Under the pieces are notes generated by a model, which worked only from the letters and a program-made list of their open reading frames with translations, was not told where the DNA came from and made no database searches. Source: Taeniopygia guttata (taxonomy: Eukaryota > Chordata > Aves > Passeriformes > Estrildidae). From it: a stretch of 64,000 bases of DNA. How positions within the stretch are numbered: position 1 is the first letter of the stretch; every line of letters begins with the position of its first letter. Location of the stretch: the NCBI RefSeq assembly GCF_048771995.1, contig NC_133043.1, forward strand, positions 8,884,501 through 8,948,500, read 5' to 3'. Positions 49,401 to 61,270 of this stretch are shown here, piece after piece. The translations under genes and the position numbers were made by a program.

Positions 49401-50630
49401 AATCAGGCAGTGCTTCCAACTTTCTGGCTTTGATTTAAGAGTATTTGTAGGTGGTGATAACTGAGTGAGCTTCAGGATCTGGGAGTCTGGTTTAATGCTG
49501 ACTCTTTGACACTGCTGCTTAACTGAAATGGGTTTTTGTTGATGTTCCACTGGTGTGTACTGGTGGTGTAAAGCAAGCAGACCTTCAGCTGGAGTCGAAA
49601 GAGCTGGACTCTCCTAAGCAAAGGCTGCAGCCTGCCTTTGAAGAATACTAAAGAAGAATTAAGTTTTCCAAACTGTTCGATGGCATGGGAATGTATGACC
49701 TTGATGCTTGTGGAAAAATGCTGCTTTGGCACCTCTGAAGTTCACTATGTGACCCCAAGGAAATTAAGATTTGTGTGTCTCACTCAGGGTAAAGAGATAT
49801 TGGAAGCTTAACCTCTCTGTCTGAAGCGGAAATTTAGGCCTGGAAGGGGACTCAGCCCTCGGTGCTCCTGTGGATCCTTTGCCATAATGGGATGTGGGAA
49901 GGAAGGGGAAAACCCATCAGCTGTGACCTACTGTGAAACAATCATTTAACACAGGCCACTGAATAGTCACCAGGGAGCAATTCTTAAAATTAATTAACCT
50001 CTCGCCTCATGCCTGATAATGAAAAGAGACTAGGCCGGCTTCGATTTTTTGGCCCTTGTGCTTGAGTAAGAGTGGGCAAAGGCTGCAAGTGCTGGAGAAA
50101 AATATTCATTACCTCACACAGAAATGATTACACAGCATTTAAGTTAATGTTTTATTAACAGAAGCTTTTACAAGAGAGCTGTTCTCATGAGCCCCCCCCT
50201 TTTTTTTTTTCCTTCACCTTTCTCATCAGTGGTAATAAAGACAAACTTAGAACTTCTTCATTTATAGGGCAGCTACAGCCTGCCTACCCTATGTAATGAT
50301 TCCCTAGCTGGCTGCCTGTGCCATGATTAGAGGATGGCATAACTAGTGCCACAGGGATGGAGAGATTGTGAACTGCCAGGGCAGGGAAACTCCTTTCTCT
50401 GCAGGAGGAACACCTTTCTGTGACATTTCAGTGACTTGAGTTGACACTTAGCGTCACTTGTCACGGACACTTAAGGGGAGAGGTGTAGCACAACCAGCCA
50501 GGAACTGGAGTGGATATAATTCTGCTCAATAACCCGAGCAGAACACCCCTCTTTACTGGGCAGGGTTATTTGTGCAAGCTGGGTGCTGAGCTGCACTTGG
50601 CAAAGCACTTTCCAATGTGCAGCTATGACC
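46480..50630. other. Region between convergent JPT1 and ARMC7, no gene recognised
   Basis: About 4.1 kb where the human order would place NT5C. I find no frame with its DMDGVLADFE catalytic motif. The longest open frame is minus 47041-47520 (159 codons), unrecognised. A 51-codon open stretch at 47937-48092 (plus, no ATG at its start) follows a possible acceptor, 'ctatag', and is also unrecognised. A 14-bp telomere-like CCTAACCCTAACCC occurs at 48755-48768. Confidence 0.5.
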
Positions 50631-50633
50631 TGC

Positions 50634-50639
50634 TTTATT
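50634..50639 (-). terminator. ARMC7: Polyadenylation signal, probably ARMC7
   Basis: TTTATT on the plus strand (AATAAA on the minus strand), 177 bp downstream of the ARMC7 stop codon. A second copy at 50151-50156 is an alternative. Confidence 0.5.
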
Positions 50640-50815
50640 TTAAATATTTGCAGGCTTAGCTGAGTGCTTGGCCCAGCTGCTGTGTTAGCGCTGTTCCATG
50701 CTGTTTGTTAACTAAACCCCAGCACTGATGGCACCAACTCCTCTCTTCAATGCTGCTCTTGACCTGCTGAGCAGAAAGGGAGAACAGCAGGAGGTTCCCC
50801 TCTCCACAGCCCTGC

Positions 50816-52293
50816 TCAGTCCTTGGGCAGAGGAATGCCCACTGCCGTGTGCTTGCTGAGGTTCCTGGCCTCCTCCACCTGAGGAGGGCTGCAGTAATCC
50901 TGCAGGAAGATGGATGCCAGGTTACTGAGGCGCGTGTTGGCCGAGAGCGAGAAGCGGAGCATGCATTCCACCACGGGCAGCGCCGTGGTCTGCGCGCGCG
51001 ACCGCGGTGTCGTCAGGAACATCAGCGTGGTCACAGCTGACACCACGGTCTCCTCGTTGGAGCTGGACAGGCAGTTGATGATGGGCTCCACCCCGTTGGC
51101 CTCCAGGATGTACTCTTTGTTTGTTTTATCCAAGCACAGGTTGCAAAGGCCACCTGGAACGGCAAGAGGAAAGTGTCCGAGGTGATGCAATTCACAGCCC
51201 ATCCTATTTCTATCATCCAGATCTTCTGGATGGATGGAAAATCCTTAACGATTCCCTAGGCCATGTGTTTTTGATTGTTTCCAGCGATTTTCCACCAGCA
51301 CGCTGCTCCTGCCTGTCATTAGAGGGCACTGTTACTGCTGCACATAACTGCTTCCACACAATGATTCCAGGAACGCTCACTCATCCCTAAGGGAAAACAC
51401 AACCCAGTTTATTGCAGGTGCTATAGAAAGACAAAGAATGGAGGTAACAGAGTTAGTAGTCAAGAAGCACAGAATGTTTGAAACTTGACACTTTGAGATG
51501 CAGACACAAACCTTAAAAATCAAATCCATTTAGTATCATCTCACAGCATCTGGCCTTTTAGCTTATGTTCAGACAATGAAAAATCGTGGTAAGGTAGTTC
51601 CTCAAAAGATTTATTAAATTTATTGTCAAGTAAGTATTCTAGAAGACCAGTTGCCAGTATCAGAATGGTTACATGGATCTGTACAATGTACCTGGCAAAA
51701 CATATGTTTAAACAACTGCTTCTCTACAGGACAGATTTCAGTAAAAAGTTAATCAGGTAGTGTTTAGAAAAAAATAAAAAACAACAAAATCTTTTCCAGA
51801 TAGTGTCTTCATTAAGCTCTGTAAGGACATGGAAGACACGCCTGCCTCTGACTTCTCTCCCATTGTGCACTAAACGAGGCTTTATCAGCACAGTGTGGGT
51901 TTGTTTTTGGAGCCCTGGGTGACTTTGGGGCGGGTTAAGGACCAGACCGAGCGCGGGGCCCGTGTCCCCCGCCCGGGTGACAGCTGAGGGTGCTGGGGCA
52001 GCCCTTACCCATGGCAAACTCCACGAGGCTCTCGTTGTCCTCCGTAAGCATATCGAGGAACAGGTCCAGCACCTGGAGCTGCCGGAGATACTCGTAGTTG
52101 CTGGGGTCGTAGGCGAAGTTGGCCAGGTTCGCCAGCACCTGCTCCTTGGCCTCTGCAAGGGAAAAGGGTCGGGGCGTGAGGAAACGGTCGGCACGGAGAG
52201 GGCGAGCGAGCAGCGGCGTTTGTTACCTGTGCTGTCCGTCACCTGGAACTCGGTGACGAGCGCCTGCAGGTACTCCAGCCGACCCAGTTCCAT
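50816..52293 (-). CDS. ARMC7: ARMC7, armadillo repeat-containing protein 7, complete
   Basis: Three coding exons in transcript order: 52293-52227, 52152-52009 and 51153-50816 (stop TGA 50818-50816). They sum to 549 nt, 182 aa against about 198 in human. Landmarks shared with human: [87 protein letters not shown] and GIPLP near the end. The armadillo repeats form an alpha-solenoid; human ARMC7 has been found with spliceosome-associated proteins, but its role is not well defined. The ATG at 52293 is the first in frame after the conserved region and has G at +4. It gives MELGRLEY, a shorter N-terminus than the human MAQKPKVDPHVGRLGY, so about eight residues differ or are absent. Confidence 0.95.
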
Positions 52294-52570
52294 CGGGAGA
52301 CACCGCACGGGCTGGGTGTTCCGAGGAATGGAGATGAAACGCCCGCCTCAGCGTGGCGAGAGCAGCCCGCCCGCCGCCATTGTGTGGGCGGGACAGGGCG
52401 GTGCCAGCTCCCCTCAGGCGGCCGCCATTTTGTGGGCGGGACAGGGCGGTGCCAGCTCCCCTCAGCCCGCCGCCATTTTGTGGGCGGGACAGGGCGGTGC
52501 CAGCTCCCCTCAGCCCGCCGCCATTTTGTGGGCGGGGGGGAGGTTCGCGCCTCAGGGGGAGATGTGACTG
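51900..52570 (-). promoter_or_regulatory. ARMC7: CpG-island promoter of ARMC7
   Basis: GC-rich block over exons 1 and 2 and the upstream 48-bp tandem array. Each array unit holds a YY1-type CCGCCAT core and GC boxes (GGGCGGG, AGGGCGG). No TATA box. YY1 sites close to the start are known to position transcription in TATA-less promoters. Confidence 0.7.
52369..52540. repeat. 48-bp tandem repeat in the ARMC7 promoter (YY1/GC-box module)
   Basis: The octamer GCCGCCAT recurs at 52373, 52421, 52469 and 52517, exactly 48 bp apart each time. The sequence following each (TTTTGTGGGCGGGACAGGGC, then GGTGCCAGCTCCCCTCAG) is nearly identical. There are three full units and a partial fourth. Copy 1 differs by TTGTGTG in place of TTTTGTG; the spacer just before the octamer varies (CAGGCG in copy 2, CAGCCC in copies 3 and 4). 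Confidence 0.97.
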
Positions 52571-55500
52571 TTCCGCATCTGGCTCTCTCTCTAAATACAT
52601 TATATATAATTATATATTTTATATAAAAACAAATGAGCCTATGTCGAGGTATTTGGCTGTCTCATTATATGGCAGAGCGTTGCTGTTTAAACGCGTGGTT
52701 TTGCAAAGCAGCTAACCTTTTCCCACTGATTTCTTACTCAAAGAATATTCGCCTCTGTGTTTGTTGTGCTATTCCATCCTAATGCGTTGTCCTTGGGGTA
52801 GTGTTGCTCCTGGATCAGTTCCAGTTTAAATAACGGGATTGTCATCCATGAAGCTGAGGGAGAAAAAGTAAAAACAGGGCACAATATGTGCACAGTGAGG
52901 GAAATTATCTGTGAAAAAAAATGAAACAAAGCCAGGGGGTGAATTAAAGAGCAGCAGGTGATTCTGTCTTGGTTGTACAGTGGTTTGGGCACAGAGCAAA
53001 GCGATTCCCTTGTTTTGAAGTAACACAGCTCGGTGAAACCACCACAATTTTACGTGCTGCAAGAGGGTTCAATTATGGTTCATGTTGTGTAAATATACAA
53101 GGTAAAGGTTAATAAAGATCATAAACTGTAGGAGTGGACTCTGCAGAAATTTGTACTGGTTTTATTGAAGCAATTACATGCATGGCTGTTCTTCTGTGGA
53201 TAAGGCAAGGAACAGGCTGTGAGAATTTGTCTTTTATGTTATCTCAAATACAATTGATTTTCATATCCAGCTAATTAGTTATGGACTGATCCACATGGCA
53301 CCAGTGACAAGGGTGGTGGGCTGATAACCCACACAGCTGAGGGCACTGAAATATCTGCCCATGATTACATTAAATAGAAGGATGAGCAAGGAAGCTTCAC
53401 TGAATGCAGTAATGCTAAATATTTTAACATTGTAATGGTGTAGGAAGATACAAAACATGAAACACAAAACATTTATTTCTACATGCTATAAAAGTTTAAG
53501 CAGGCTAAATGCTAACAACTTCAGCATGATTTTCAGCTGAAGTCAGTGTGGATTTATGTATATGGCTAAATATATACATGTGGTTTTTTCTGCATATTTG
53601 TATATATTTGAAAATGATCAGCAAAGGTGCTACAAACTGTGTCTATATTAGAATGTTTTGCTAATGGAGTAAGAAATCTCTTCTAATGTGTGCCTTTATA
53701 AGTGGTAAGTGCTGCTATACTTTAAATCCTCATCTATCATTAAACAGAAGGTGAATGAGAAATGTAGGGAAGCAGGAGCAGAGAAAGCAAACACAGGGAG
53801 CTAGTCCATACAAACAGAGCACTGCTGGGAGTGACTAATGGGGGGGGGGAGAACTGTGTTTAAAAAGGAAAAATGCAATTACTTCTGTTTGTAAGATCTG
53901 CATTTACCCACCCAATATTGGCTGTACAGTTTAATGGTCTGAGTGCTCCAAGCACTGGCTGTTTGCCAGAGCAGTTCCCAGAGCAGGGGCTGGTCTAGCC
54001 AGGGTAGTCACAGCTCCAGGGGCTGTTCTGGTGACTTCCATAGCACACCGGAGCCAGAATTCAGGAAATTTTAATTTTTAGTAGTTGTTTCTTTTCTTAT
54101 ATCTATTAGCTATGTCTGCAAGCAGCAAGACAAGCTCTTAAATGAAGTGATTTTGCACTTCAGAGGTGTCTTAGAGTGTGTAAGATTGCCATAACCTTTA
54201 TTTGGGGTTTATTGCTATTAAATGTAAATAATTAATATTAAACTTTCTCAAGTATTACCCTGACAAAGAATCTTCGGCTTTTAAGAATCATGATCTTGCA
54301 ATATGTTAGTGTGAATTTCCCAGTGTGTTTCATTTCAGTGATGAAATGTGCTTCTAGCCAAAATGTTTATCTTGCAATAGTGAGAATATCTTCAATGATA
54401 AAGGGGGGCAGGGGAGGGGCAAGGAGGGCATGGCTCACTTTTTGTGGCTTTGCTGTTTCTCAGAGATTTGTAACCTGGCTGAGTTATTAGTGTTTGTCCC
54501 AAATTAAAGCCAGACAGGGTTATTTTACTGTCTGCAGGTGTTAAAGGAACTGCTTCAGTGAGGCTGCTGTTGCCTTGTGTAAAAGGCTGACCTTAAACTA
54601 ATGAGGGGAACTTTTATCACTTTCTTTTCCTTCTGGTCCCAAAGATTCCTAGGGACTGAGTGTTGCTGCACCTGTAGGATCCCTCTGAGGGGGAATATTT
54701 ATTATTCTGTAGCATGCTCAGGTCTCTCCTGTTATCCTTTACCAAGCTCCTGCTCAAGGCAGCTTGGAGTCCAGGTGGGAAACACACAAGGGAGAGGAGG
54801 GAGGTTGTTTTCTCTGTTATGGGAACTAAGACATCATATTCACCTGTGGAAACACAGCATAAAATGTTACTTCTTGTCTGCTGAGGATTTGCTTCAAACC
54901 TGTGGGTTGTGGATTACTTTTAAAGGCTCTGTGGAAAGTAACCAGGGGAGACAAACCTGTTTTCAGGCTTAAGTTCTATTAGAAAGGTTTCAGTCAGCAA
55001 CTTGAGAAATGTTAAAATAACAGGTTTGTGAATTGGTTGTTTTCTTCCCAGAAACCTCTCTCTGCACCTGCGAATAAGTCCCAGTGACCCCAGAGATAAG
55101 TCTGGGAGTACCAAAACGCACTTCTGAAAAGCACTCTCCTTGCCTTCCATCCTAAATTATCTTGCACAATAAAGAAATTATCAAAACAGGTATTTTTGCC
55201 TTGGTGTAGGAGGAGCTGATGTCTGTGTCAGCCTCAATGGTGAAGATTTTTGGTTTTGCCCTGTACACTTCCTTTTTTATGAAGCAGCCAAGGCAAAAGC
55301 ATTACAGGTAGATCAACTGGCTCCATGCAGGAGGTGCCTTCCATTGCTCCTTCACCTAACCTTTGTTTCCTGTCACAAATTTTGGTGGATTGTAGCTTAC
55401 ACCATATCTTGCTTGTTTTGTCCAGGACATTTGTAGCAGTGGGAGGATCTGGGGCCACATAACCTCATATTTCTGTAAGAAAACAGAAAGGGAGTGTAGA

Positions 55501-57450
55501 AAGGTGAACAGAATTTAAAATTTAAGAATTACACACAGAGAAAATGGAAACCTGTTCAGCTGCTTAGCTGTTTATTTGCAATAGCTAGAAGAAATTTGGG
55601 ACTTAATCCCTTTTTATTGCTTTTTTGTGAGAAAGCCCCTTCATTTTCCTAGGAATGTACAGAAGTCTCTTTTGGTAAGCTGAGAAGCACCAGTCCCTGT
55701 TTACCTCATAGTTATGGACCGTGTAAGCATTACATAAGTTAATAAACACATGTGATGAGAGATCAGATATGTATGTCTCCCCCTAACCATCTTATTTAAG
55801 TATAGGTTTGATCAGGAAATGCAAATCTTCCTGGGTCTGTAATCCCAGGACAGTATTGAGCTGTAGGAGCAGGAGCTTGTCTGAAGGGCTGACGCCCCTT
55901 TTGTGTAAAATCCACCTGTTAAGCCATTGTAGTCTCTGAAGAACTTGGAGTCAGTTTTCGAATGGTTTCATGACAAGTGTGGTTTTTCTAATTGGTTTGT
56001 TTGTTTGGTCTGGGGAGCTCTAATGAGAGCTGTGGGTTTGTCACTAGGAATGTGATAGGACAGTTCTCCAGATAAGCACTGCAGCTGAGTTATAACAGTT
56101 CTTAGGCACTGCAATTCCACTGAAAGCTGTTGCGTCTTCCATTTCACTCCCATTTTGTGCTTCCATCTTTTTGATTGCTCTGCTGTATTGGGTTATCTTT
56201 AGCCACGTGCTTCATGAGCGGTTATCCATGTCTGTTGGATCAGGGATGACACAGAATATGAACAGTTTGCATCTTGAGCTGCTGCTGAGGCTGCTGCAGC
56301 CATTGTCTGAGCAGAGACAAGCCTAAATCCTGGGAATGTGGCAGAGAAAGCCACTTACAGTCAAGGCTGTGTGGATAGAAAGTCAGCAACACTGGCTTTT
56401 TTCACTATGCTTCCCCCACAGGTTTCTTTGTAAGTTCTGCTTCTGCTTATAAGAAATATAAGTTATGTTTGTTCAAAGTTCTCTATAATGAGAATGCTGG
56501 TGTAATTAGGTTCGAAAGTCTAAGACTAAAGAGCTGAACTGATCTCCACAAAGAGGAACTACAGTTGCTTTGTATTTTGCCCTATAAAAGGATGCATATC
56601 CTTATTCTTAGGTCTGATATTACCCTCCCTGCCCCAAATGGGTTCCAGTTGATGCTGAAGTGTTTATTTTTTATTTATCATGAGCCATGAATCCTCTTTT
56701 ATGATATATTAAACTGCACTTGAGATATCAGTAGTTATACAAAATAGGCACTCCAAGGCATGGTGGGTTGTTTTGGGGTTTTTTTTGAGGCTCTGGAGTT
56801 GACTTTTGAGGCTTTGAAACTGACCTTGGCATGAAGAACTCCTGTGTATGCTTCATAGGAGAAAACAGTTGATCTTACTAGAGATTTGTCTGAGTTCTAC
56901 AACCCATGCAGCTGCTTTTGTATAATATTTAGAGATGTGGAAAATAATAACACACCTCCCACACTTCACTGTGGAAAGTGTTTGTCTTCCCAACCCCAAC
57001 ATGGGAAGCAAACAGGAAGCCTGTGCACCAAAATTGTATATTCAGATGAGGCAACAATATTTCTTTGTGAAGAACTACCCATTAATATGTGTTATCCAGC
57101 ACTACCAACTGGAAGTGCTTGTGAAATTCCAGTGACTTCTTAAAGGTGGTGACTTAACCCAATGAAACTGCCCCAGCTTTTGCCTCCTGGTGCTGGGTCC
57201 CATGGCTGTTACCCCATGGTTTGCTTTAGGAGAGCTCAGATCTCTTTGTGCTTCATCTCCTTGGCCGGTGCTGGGTTCTGGGCTGGGCCTGTGGTCTGGA
57301 TCACTGCCTTGGAGTCTGACAAGGCCCTGTAGAGTGCAAGTGCAAAAGGAAGGTGACAGTAGTGGAAAGCAGACCGTTTTTTTCTGATCTGCCATCAGTG
57401 TTGGGCCATGTGTTGCTTTGTACAGACCACTTCATGGTGTTGCTCTTTTC
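52570..57450. other. Intergenic region between ARMC7 and SLC16A5, no gene recognised
   Basis: About 4.9 kb, mostly AT-rich. It starts with an AT microsatellite-like stretch (52598-52626, 'attatatataattatatatt' core) and includes a 10-bp poly-G run near 53840. Open frames are short and unrecognised; I see no RNA gene and no clear repeat copy. Confidence 0.55.
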
Positions 57451-57455
57451 CCCCC

Positions 57456-57461
57456 TTTATT
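57456..57461 (-). terminator. SLC16A5: AATAAA directly behind the SLC16A5 stop
   Basis: TTTATT on the plus strand begins one base past the SLC16A5 stop codon (57463-57465). Whether it is used is unknown; it would leave a 3'UTR of only about 20-30 nt. Confidence 0.35.
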
Positions 57462-57462
57462 T

Positions 57463-60400
57463 TCATATGCTGGTGATGTACTCAACTGCTGGAGGGGACT
57501 GACTTTCGGCCTTTGGTTCTGTTGATGTTTCATTGTATTGGTATCTGGAGGGATTGTCCAAATGTGCTTTGGAAACCTCTCTCAATCTGTTTTTTTTTTC
57601 CAGAGCACAGAAGCTGAGCCCCATAAATAATGCAGCTGATATCAGGAAGAAGCTGGAGTTGTAGAAGACGTAGTGGAAATCACTCGTTATGTCTACCAGG
57701 AGACCTGAAATAGAAGTCATAACTTAGCCAAAGAGAAGAGGCACACTAAAGGCATTCATCTACATGACCATTAAACATGAATCATTCAGCAAACTGCCAT
57801 ATACAAAAGACAAGCATTCTCTGATGAGTTAAGTTCTCTCCTCTTCTCTGGATTCTAGTGGTTGTTTAGTTTTTTATTTGTAGTCACAAGTCAGGTGATA
57901 CTTCTGTAGAAAGTATTTCTCAATACACAGAGAAATCAGGAAAGAAAGGAAATTGTAATTTTTCCCCAACCTGCTGCTTCATTTTGTTTGCTCAGCTGAG
58001 GACCCTTGTGCCACTGCCACTCAGTGGCTTTTGAAATGAGTGACCCTATTACATCCTAGGGCAAAAAACAGAACAACGAGATAGAGAAATAGCTCAGAAA
58101 TTTACATAGTAAGGTCTCTAAATTGAACATTTGTCTCTAATCCTGTTTAATGAAGGATAAGGAAATTCACAGCACAGCAAGATTATGACTAACATTAAGT
58201 GACCTCAATATAAACCATTTAGAAACATGAGATATGAAGGGAGTAATTTATCACTAATATTAGAGATGGAAAAGTGATACTTAGGCCAAATACATGATGC
58301 CTTCCATAGGCTGCTTATCCATAATATTTATTTGTTTGTATTTTTCAGTCAAGATTGGTGATGTTTCTTTCCATGGTGTACTTTTCTGTATCAGATTTTA
58401 GGACTACAAACAGAAATTGAGCTGTTTTTACTGTGCTTTTTTTTTTTTGCCCATCTGAGTCTCCCATCAGAGATGACCAAGAAGGGACCTTTTTTGCTCT
58501 TTGAGAGAAGTGACTGACAAGCTAATGCCAGGGAGTACCATGAAATACACTGCATGTTACCACCACCTAATTTTCCTGCTGAGTGGCCACAATTCATTGT
58601 CCAGAAAGAGAACTAAAGACTGAACTGAGGCTGACATGCTCAGGTTGACATTTGTTGTTTGTTGGTCTTTTGAATTTACTGGAGGAGCAGGTGTGTCTTG
58701 AACAGGTCACTTAGTGGCATTTGGAGTGAACTGTGAACAATTTATTAGACTGAGAGTCATAACTAGCTCCTTTCTTGTCTCCAGAGAAAAATTAATATGC
58801 TCCAGAACTTGGAAAGAAGACCGAACAGAAGCTTTTACTATGGGGCTTTTGAATGATGTAGGACTGGTAATAATTGTGAAAACAAATAATTTGTTTAATG
58901 GGATGTTCACAATTTCTTGAGACTTCATGGATAAAACAATGCAAACTAGTAAAAAGGTGAAAAAATTCATAGTTATTCCTGTCAGCTTCTTGCCACTGGA
59001 AAAAAGCTGTCATTGCTCCCATATGTATCAGATCACTTACCAAGTGAGTTATTTTTTCAGTGTGCTTTTGATGCAGCTGTAGAAATTGATTTCCAGCTAT
59101 CAGAAGAAGCTGATGGTTCCTTTCCAACCCTACCTCTTACACCGCTCCCTTTGCATAACTCACCTACACCATGGGTCTGGAAACTCCGTAATTCCTCTTC
59201 TTGATGCTCACAAACACTTGTCACCAGTTTCCAAACCAACCCCTTTCCCCCAGCCAGCTTTCATAGCCTCTCTCACCTGTGAGCGGGGGCCCAATGAGGA
59301 GGGTGATGCTCTCTAGGATGGTGAAGAGCCCTAGAGCACTGGAGAACCTGTCCATCTCTACCACATCCATCAGCACCTGGAAGGTGAGCGCCCCAACGCC
59401 ACTCATGGCTACGCTGAGGATGATGCAGTAGAGGATGAGCACACTGAACTCAGCTGAAAGGACACAGATGAAATTGCTGAGCCCGCAGAGGAGCACGGCC
59501 AGGCTGAACAGGTAGATGCGTCTTCCTGTGAAGACTCTGTGTCCTGAGAGCAGCCCTGTGAGAGGGCGGATGAAGATGTTGATGACCCCGATGATGGAGA
59601 TGAGGAGGGCTGCCTTGCGTTTCTCCACCCCGTGGTGGATGGCATAAGGCACAAGGTAGACATGGGGTAAGGCAAACCCCATCATCATCCAGGTTACTCC
59701 AACAGTGTAAATCTGGTACCCTTTGTTTTGACAGAAGATGTCAAAAGCCAGGTACTTCTGCAGCATCTGTAAGCATTTTGTCCTTTTGGTGTGCTGCTGG
59801 AGTGTGGGGTGGTGAGGAGATGCTCCATTGGACAGCTGTACCTCTTCTGCTCTGCTCCCTGGCTCCTCTTTGGGCTTGGCAGATTGTGGAAGTGACCCTG
59901 ATGCCAGCTGAATGGGTCTCATGATGGCTCCACAAACACAGCAGTTCAGGAGTATTCCTCCAAAGATGAGGAAGGTGTTTCTCCATCCCATCTCATCCAG
60001 CAAGTATTGAGACAACAGCGGCCACAGCGTGAAACCGAGGGAGACACCGGTGGAGGCCATGGCATTGGCCAGTGTTCGCCACCGGACAAAGTAGTAGCCC
60101 AGCACAGTCACTCCTGCCTGGAAGCTGAAACATGATCCCAGACCTAAAGATGAAAATAAATGATCCTTCTTTGTTGTCTTAAAGGGTAAAAAGAACCCAA
60201 ATTCAGGGCGTACCCACAGATTACTTCATCTGCCATTGAAGCATTTTCTGACCCACCAGGCCACACAGCACCCAGGGATTGATTAATACTCAGAAACCTG
60301 ACACCAGGGATGAAAAAGGATGTTGTGTGTAAATTGAACTATTTGTCTTCTTGGATATAGTAAATATACTGATCTAAACAGACGTTTTTCTGGGACACAC

Positions 60401-61270
60401 TGCAATTCCTAAAGTTGCTATGGAATTGTTCACTAAAAGATTGGGTTTTATACCACATGCAATGAGCAGTGCTTCTCTCCTGATGCTTTCATCAGGGCTC
60501 AGGGAGTTGCTTGTTTTTCTCTCTATGCAGTGGCCACTGCTTAACTTGCAAGATCCAGCAGGAATGGTTCCAGAGTAAGGAATTAATTTCTCTGTGTTAT
60601 TAAAAAGCAAGAGTTGAACCTCAGTTACATAGGAGAAATATTTGGAAAGGAGAAGTTCCCATCTGTTATTTCTGTTCAAAACCAACAGAGTCTTTTGTTA
60701 GAAAAAGATGTCTCCATTCTCCCCCAGTTTGGAAGTGGTGAATTAAAAGCTCAGGGAACCTGAGAAGGACATTATTCCAGCACATTATGTTCCAAGATTG
60801 GAAAAACAACAAAAACCCTCCCTTCTTGAAAGACAAAAGGCTGAGAAACTACTAAAAAGAACAGACATCCTTTTTCTCCATTTTACCCTCTGGAGACCTG
60901 TAGCTTTTTCCAGAGAGAAGCACTTCCCAGCGAGCTTGAGTGGGTGAGGTGAGTGTTAAAAGGGTGTGGAGGCCAAGTCTAGTGGCTGTTGGATTTCTGC
61001 TGTGCTGGGAGGCTGTTGAGTTCTCCTATTTCACAGATGAGTGGAAAAATGTGACCACTTAGTCAGGGCTCTTTCGTTTCCCATCTCCAGCACAGCAGCT
61101 GAGATTCCCTGCTCTCTAGTACGTACCAGTGATGAGGCCTGCTGTGAGGTACAGCTGGCTGATGGACTTGCAGAAGGAGCTGGACACCATTCCCAGCCCA
61201 CTGAGCAGCCCACCCAGCATCACCGCAAACCTGCAGCCAAACCGCTTCACCAGGATGCTGCAGAGGGGCC
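57463..61270 (-). CDS. SLC16A5: SLC16A5 (monocarboxylate transporter 6), 3' exons, partial at its 5' end
   Basis: Three phase-linked coding exons in transcript order: 61270-61127, 60143-59277 and 57704-57463 (stop TGA 57465-57463). They encode about 417 residues, roughly from TM2 to the C-terminus of a 12-TM major facilitator protein. Exon one starts PLCSILVKRFGCR, the TM2-loop motif of SLC16 proteins. The large exon has YYFVRWRTLANAMASTGVSLG (TM4-5) and a hydrophilic central loop near RPIQLASGS. It also has LISIIGVINIFIRPLTGLLSG (TM8), where the conserved arginine is kept but the Asp that MCT1 uses with it is Asn, as I recall in human MCT6. The last exon starts LLVDITSDFHYVFYNSSFFL and has a shorter cytosolic tail than human. 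Human MCT6 carries drugs such as bumetanide and nateglinide rather than lactate. The exon for the start and TM1 (DGSWAWVV-like) is not found up to 64000. Confidence 0.92.

Noticed and set aside
51962-52567. Plus-strand 201-codon open frame with repeated GGTGRCQLPSA blocks
   Set aside because: Translation of the 48-bp promoter tandem repeat, antisense to ARMC7 exons 1-2; repeat length divisible by 3 keeps it open.
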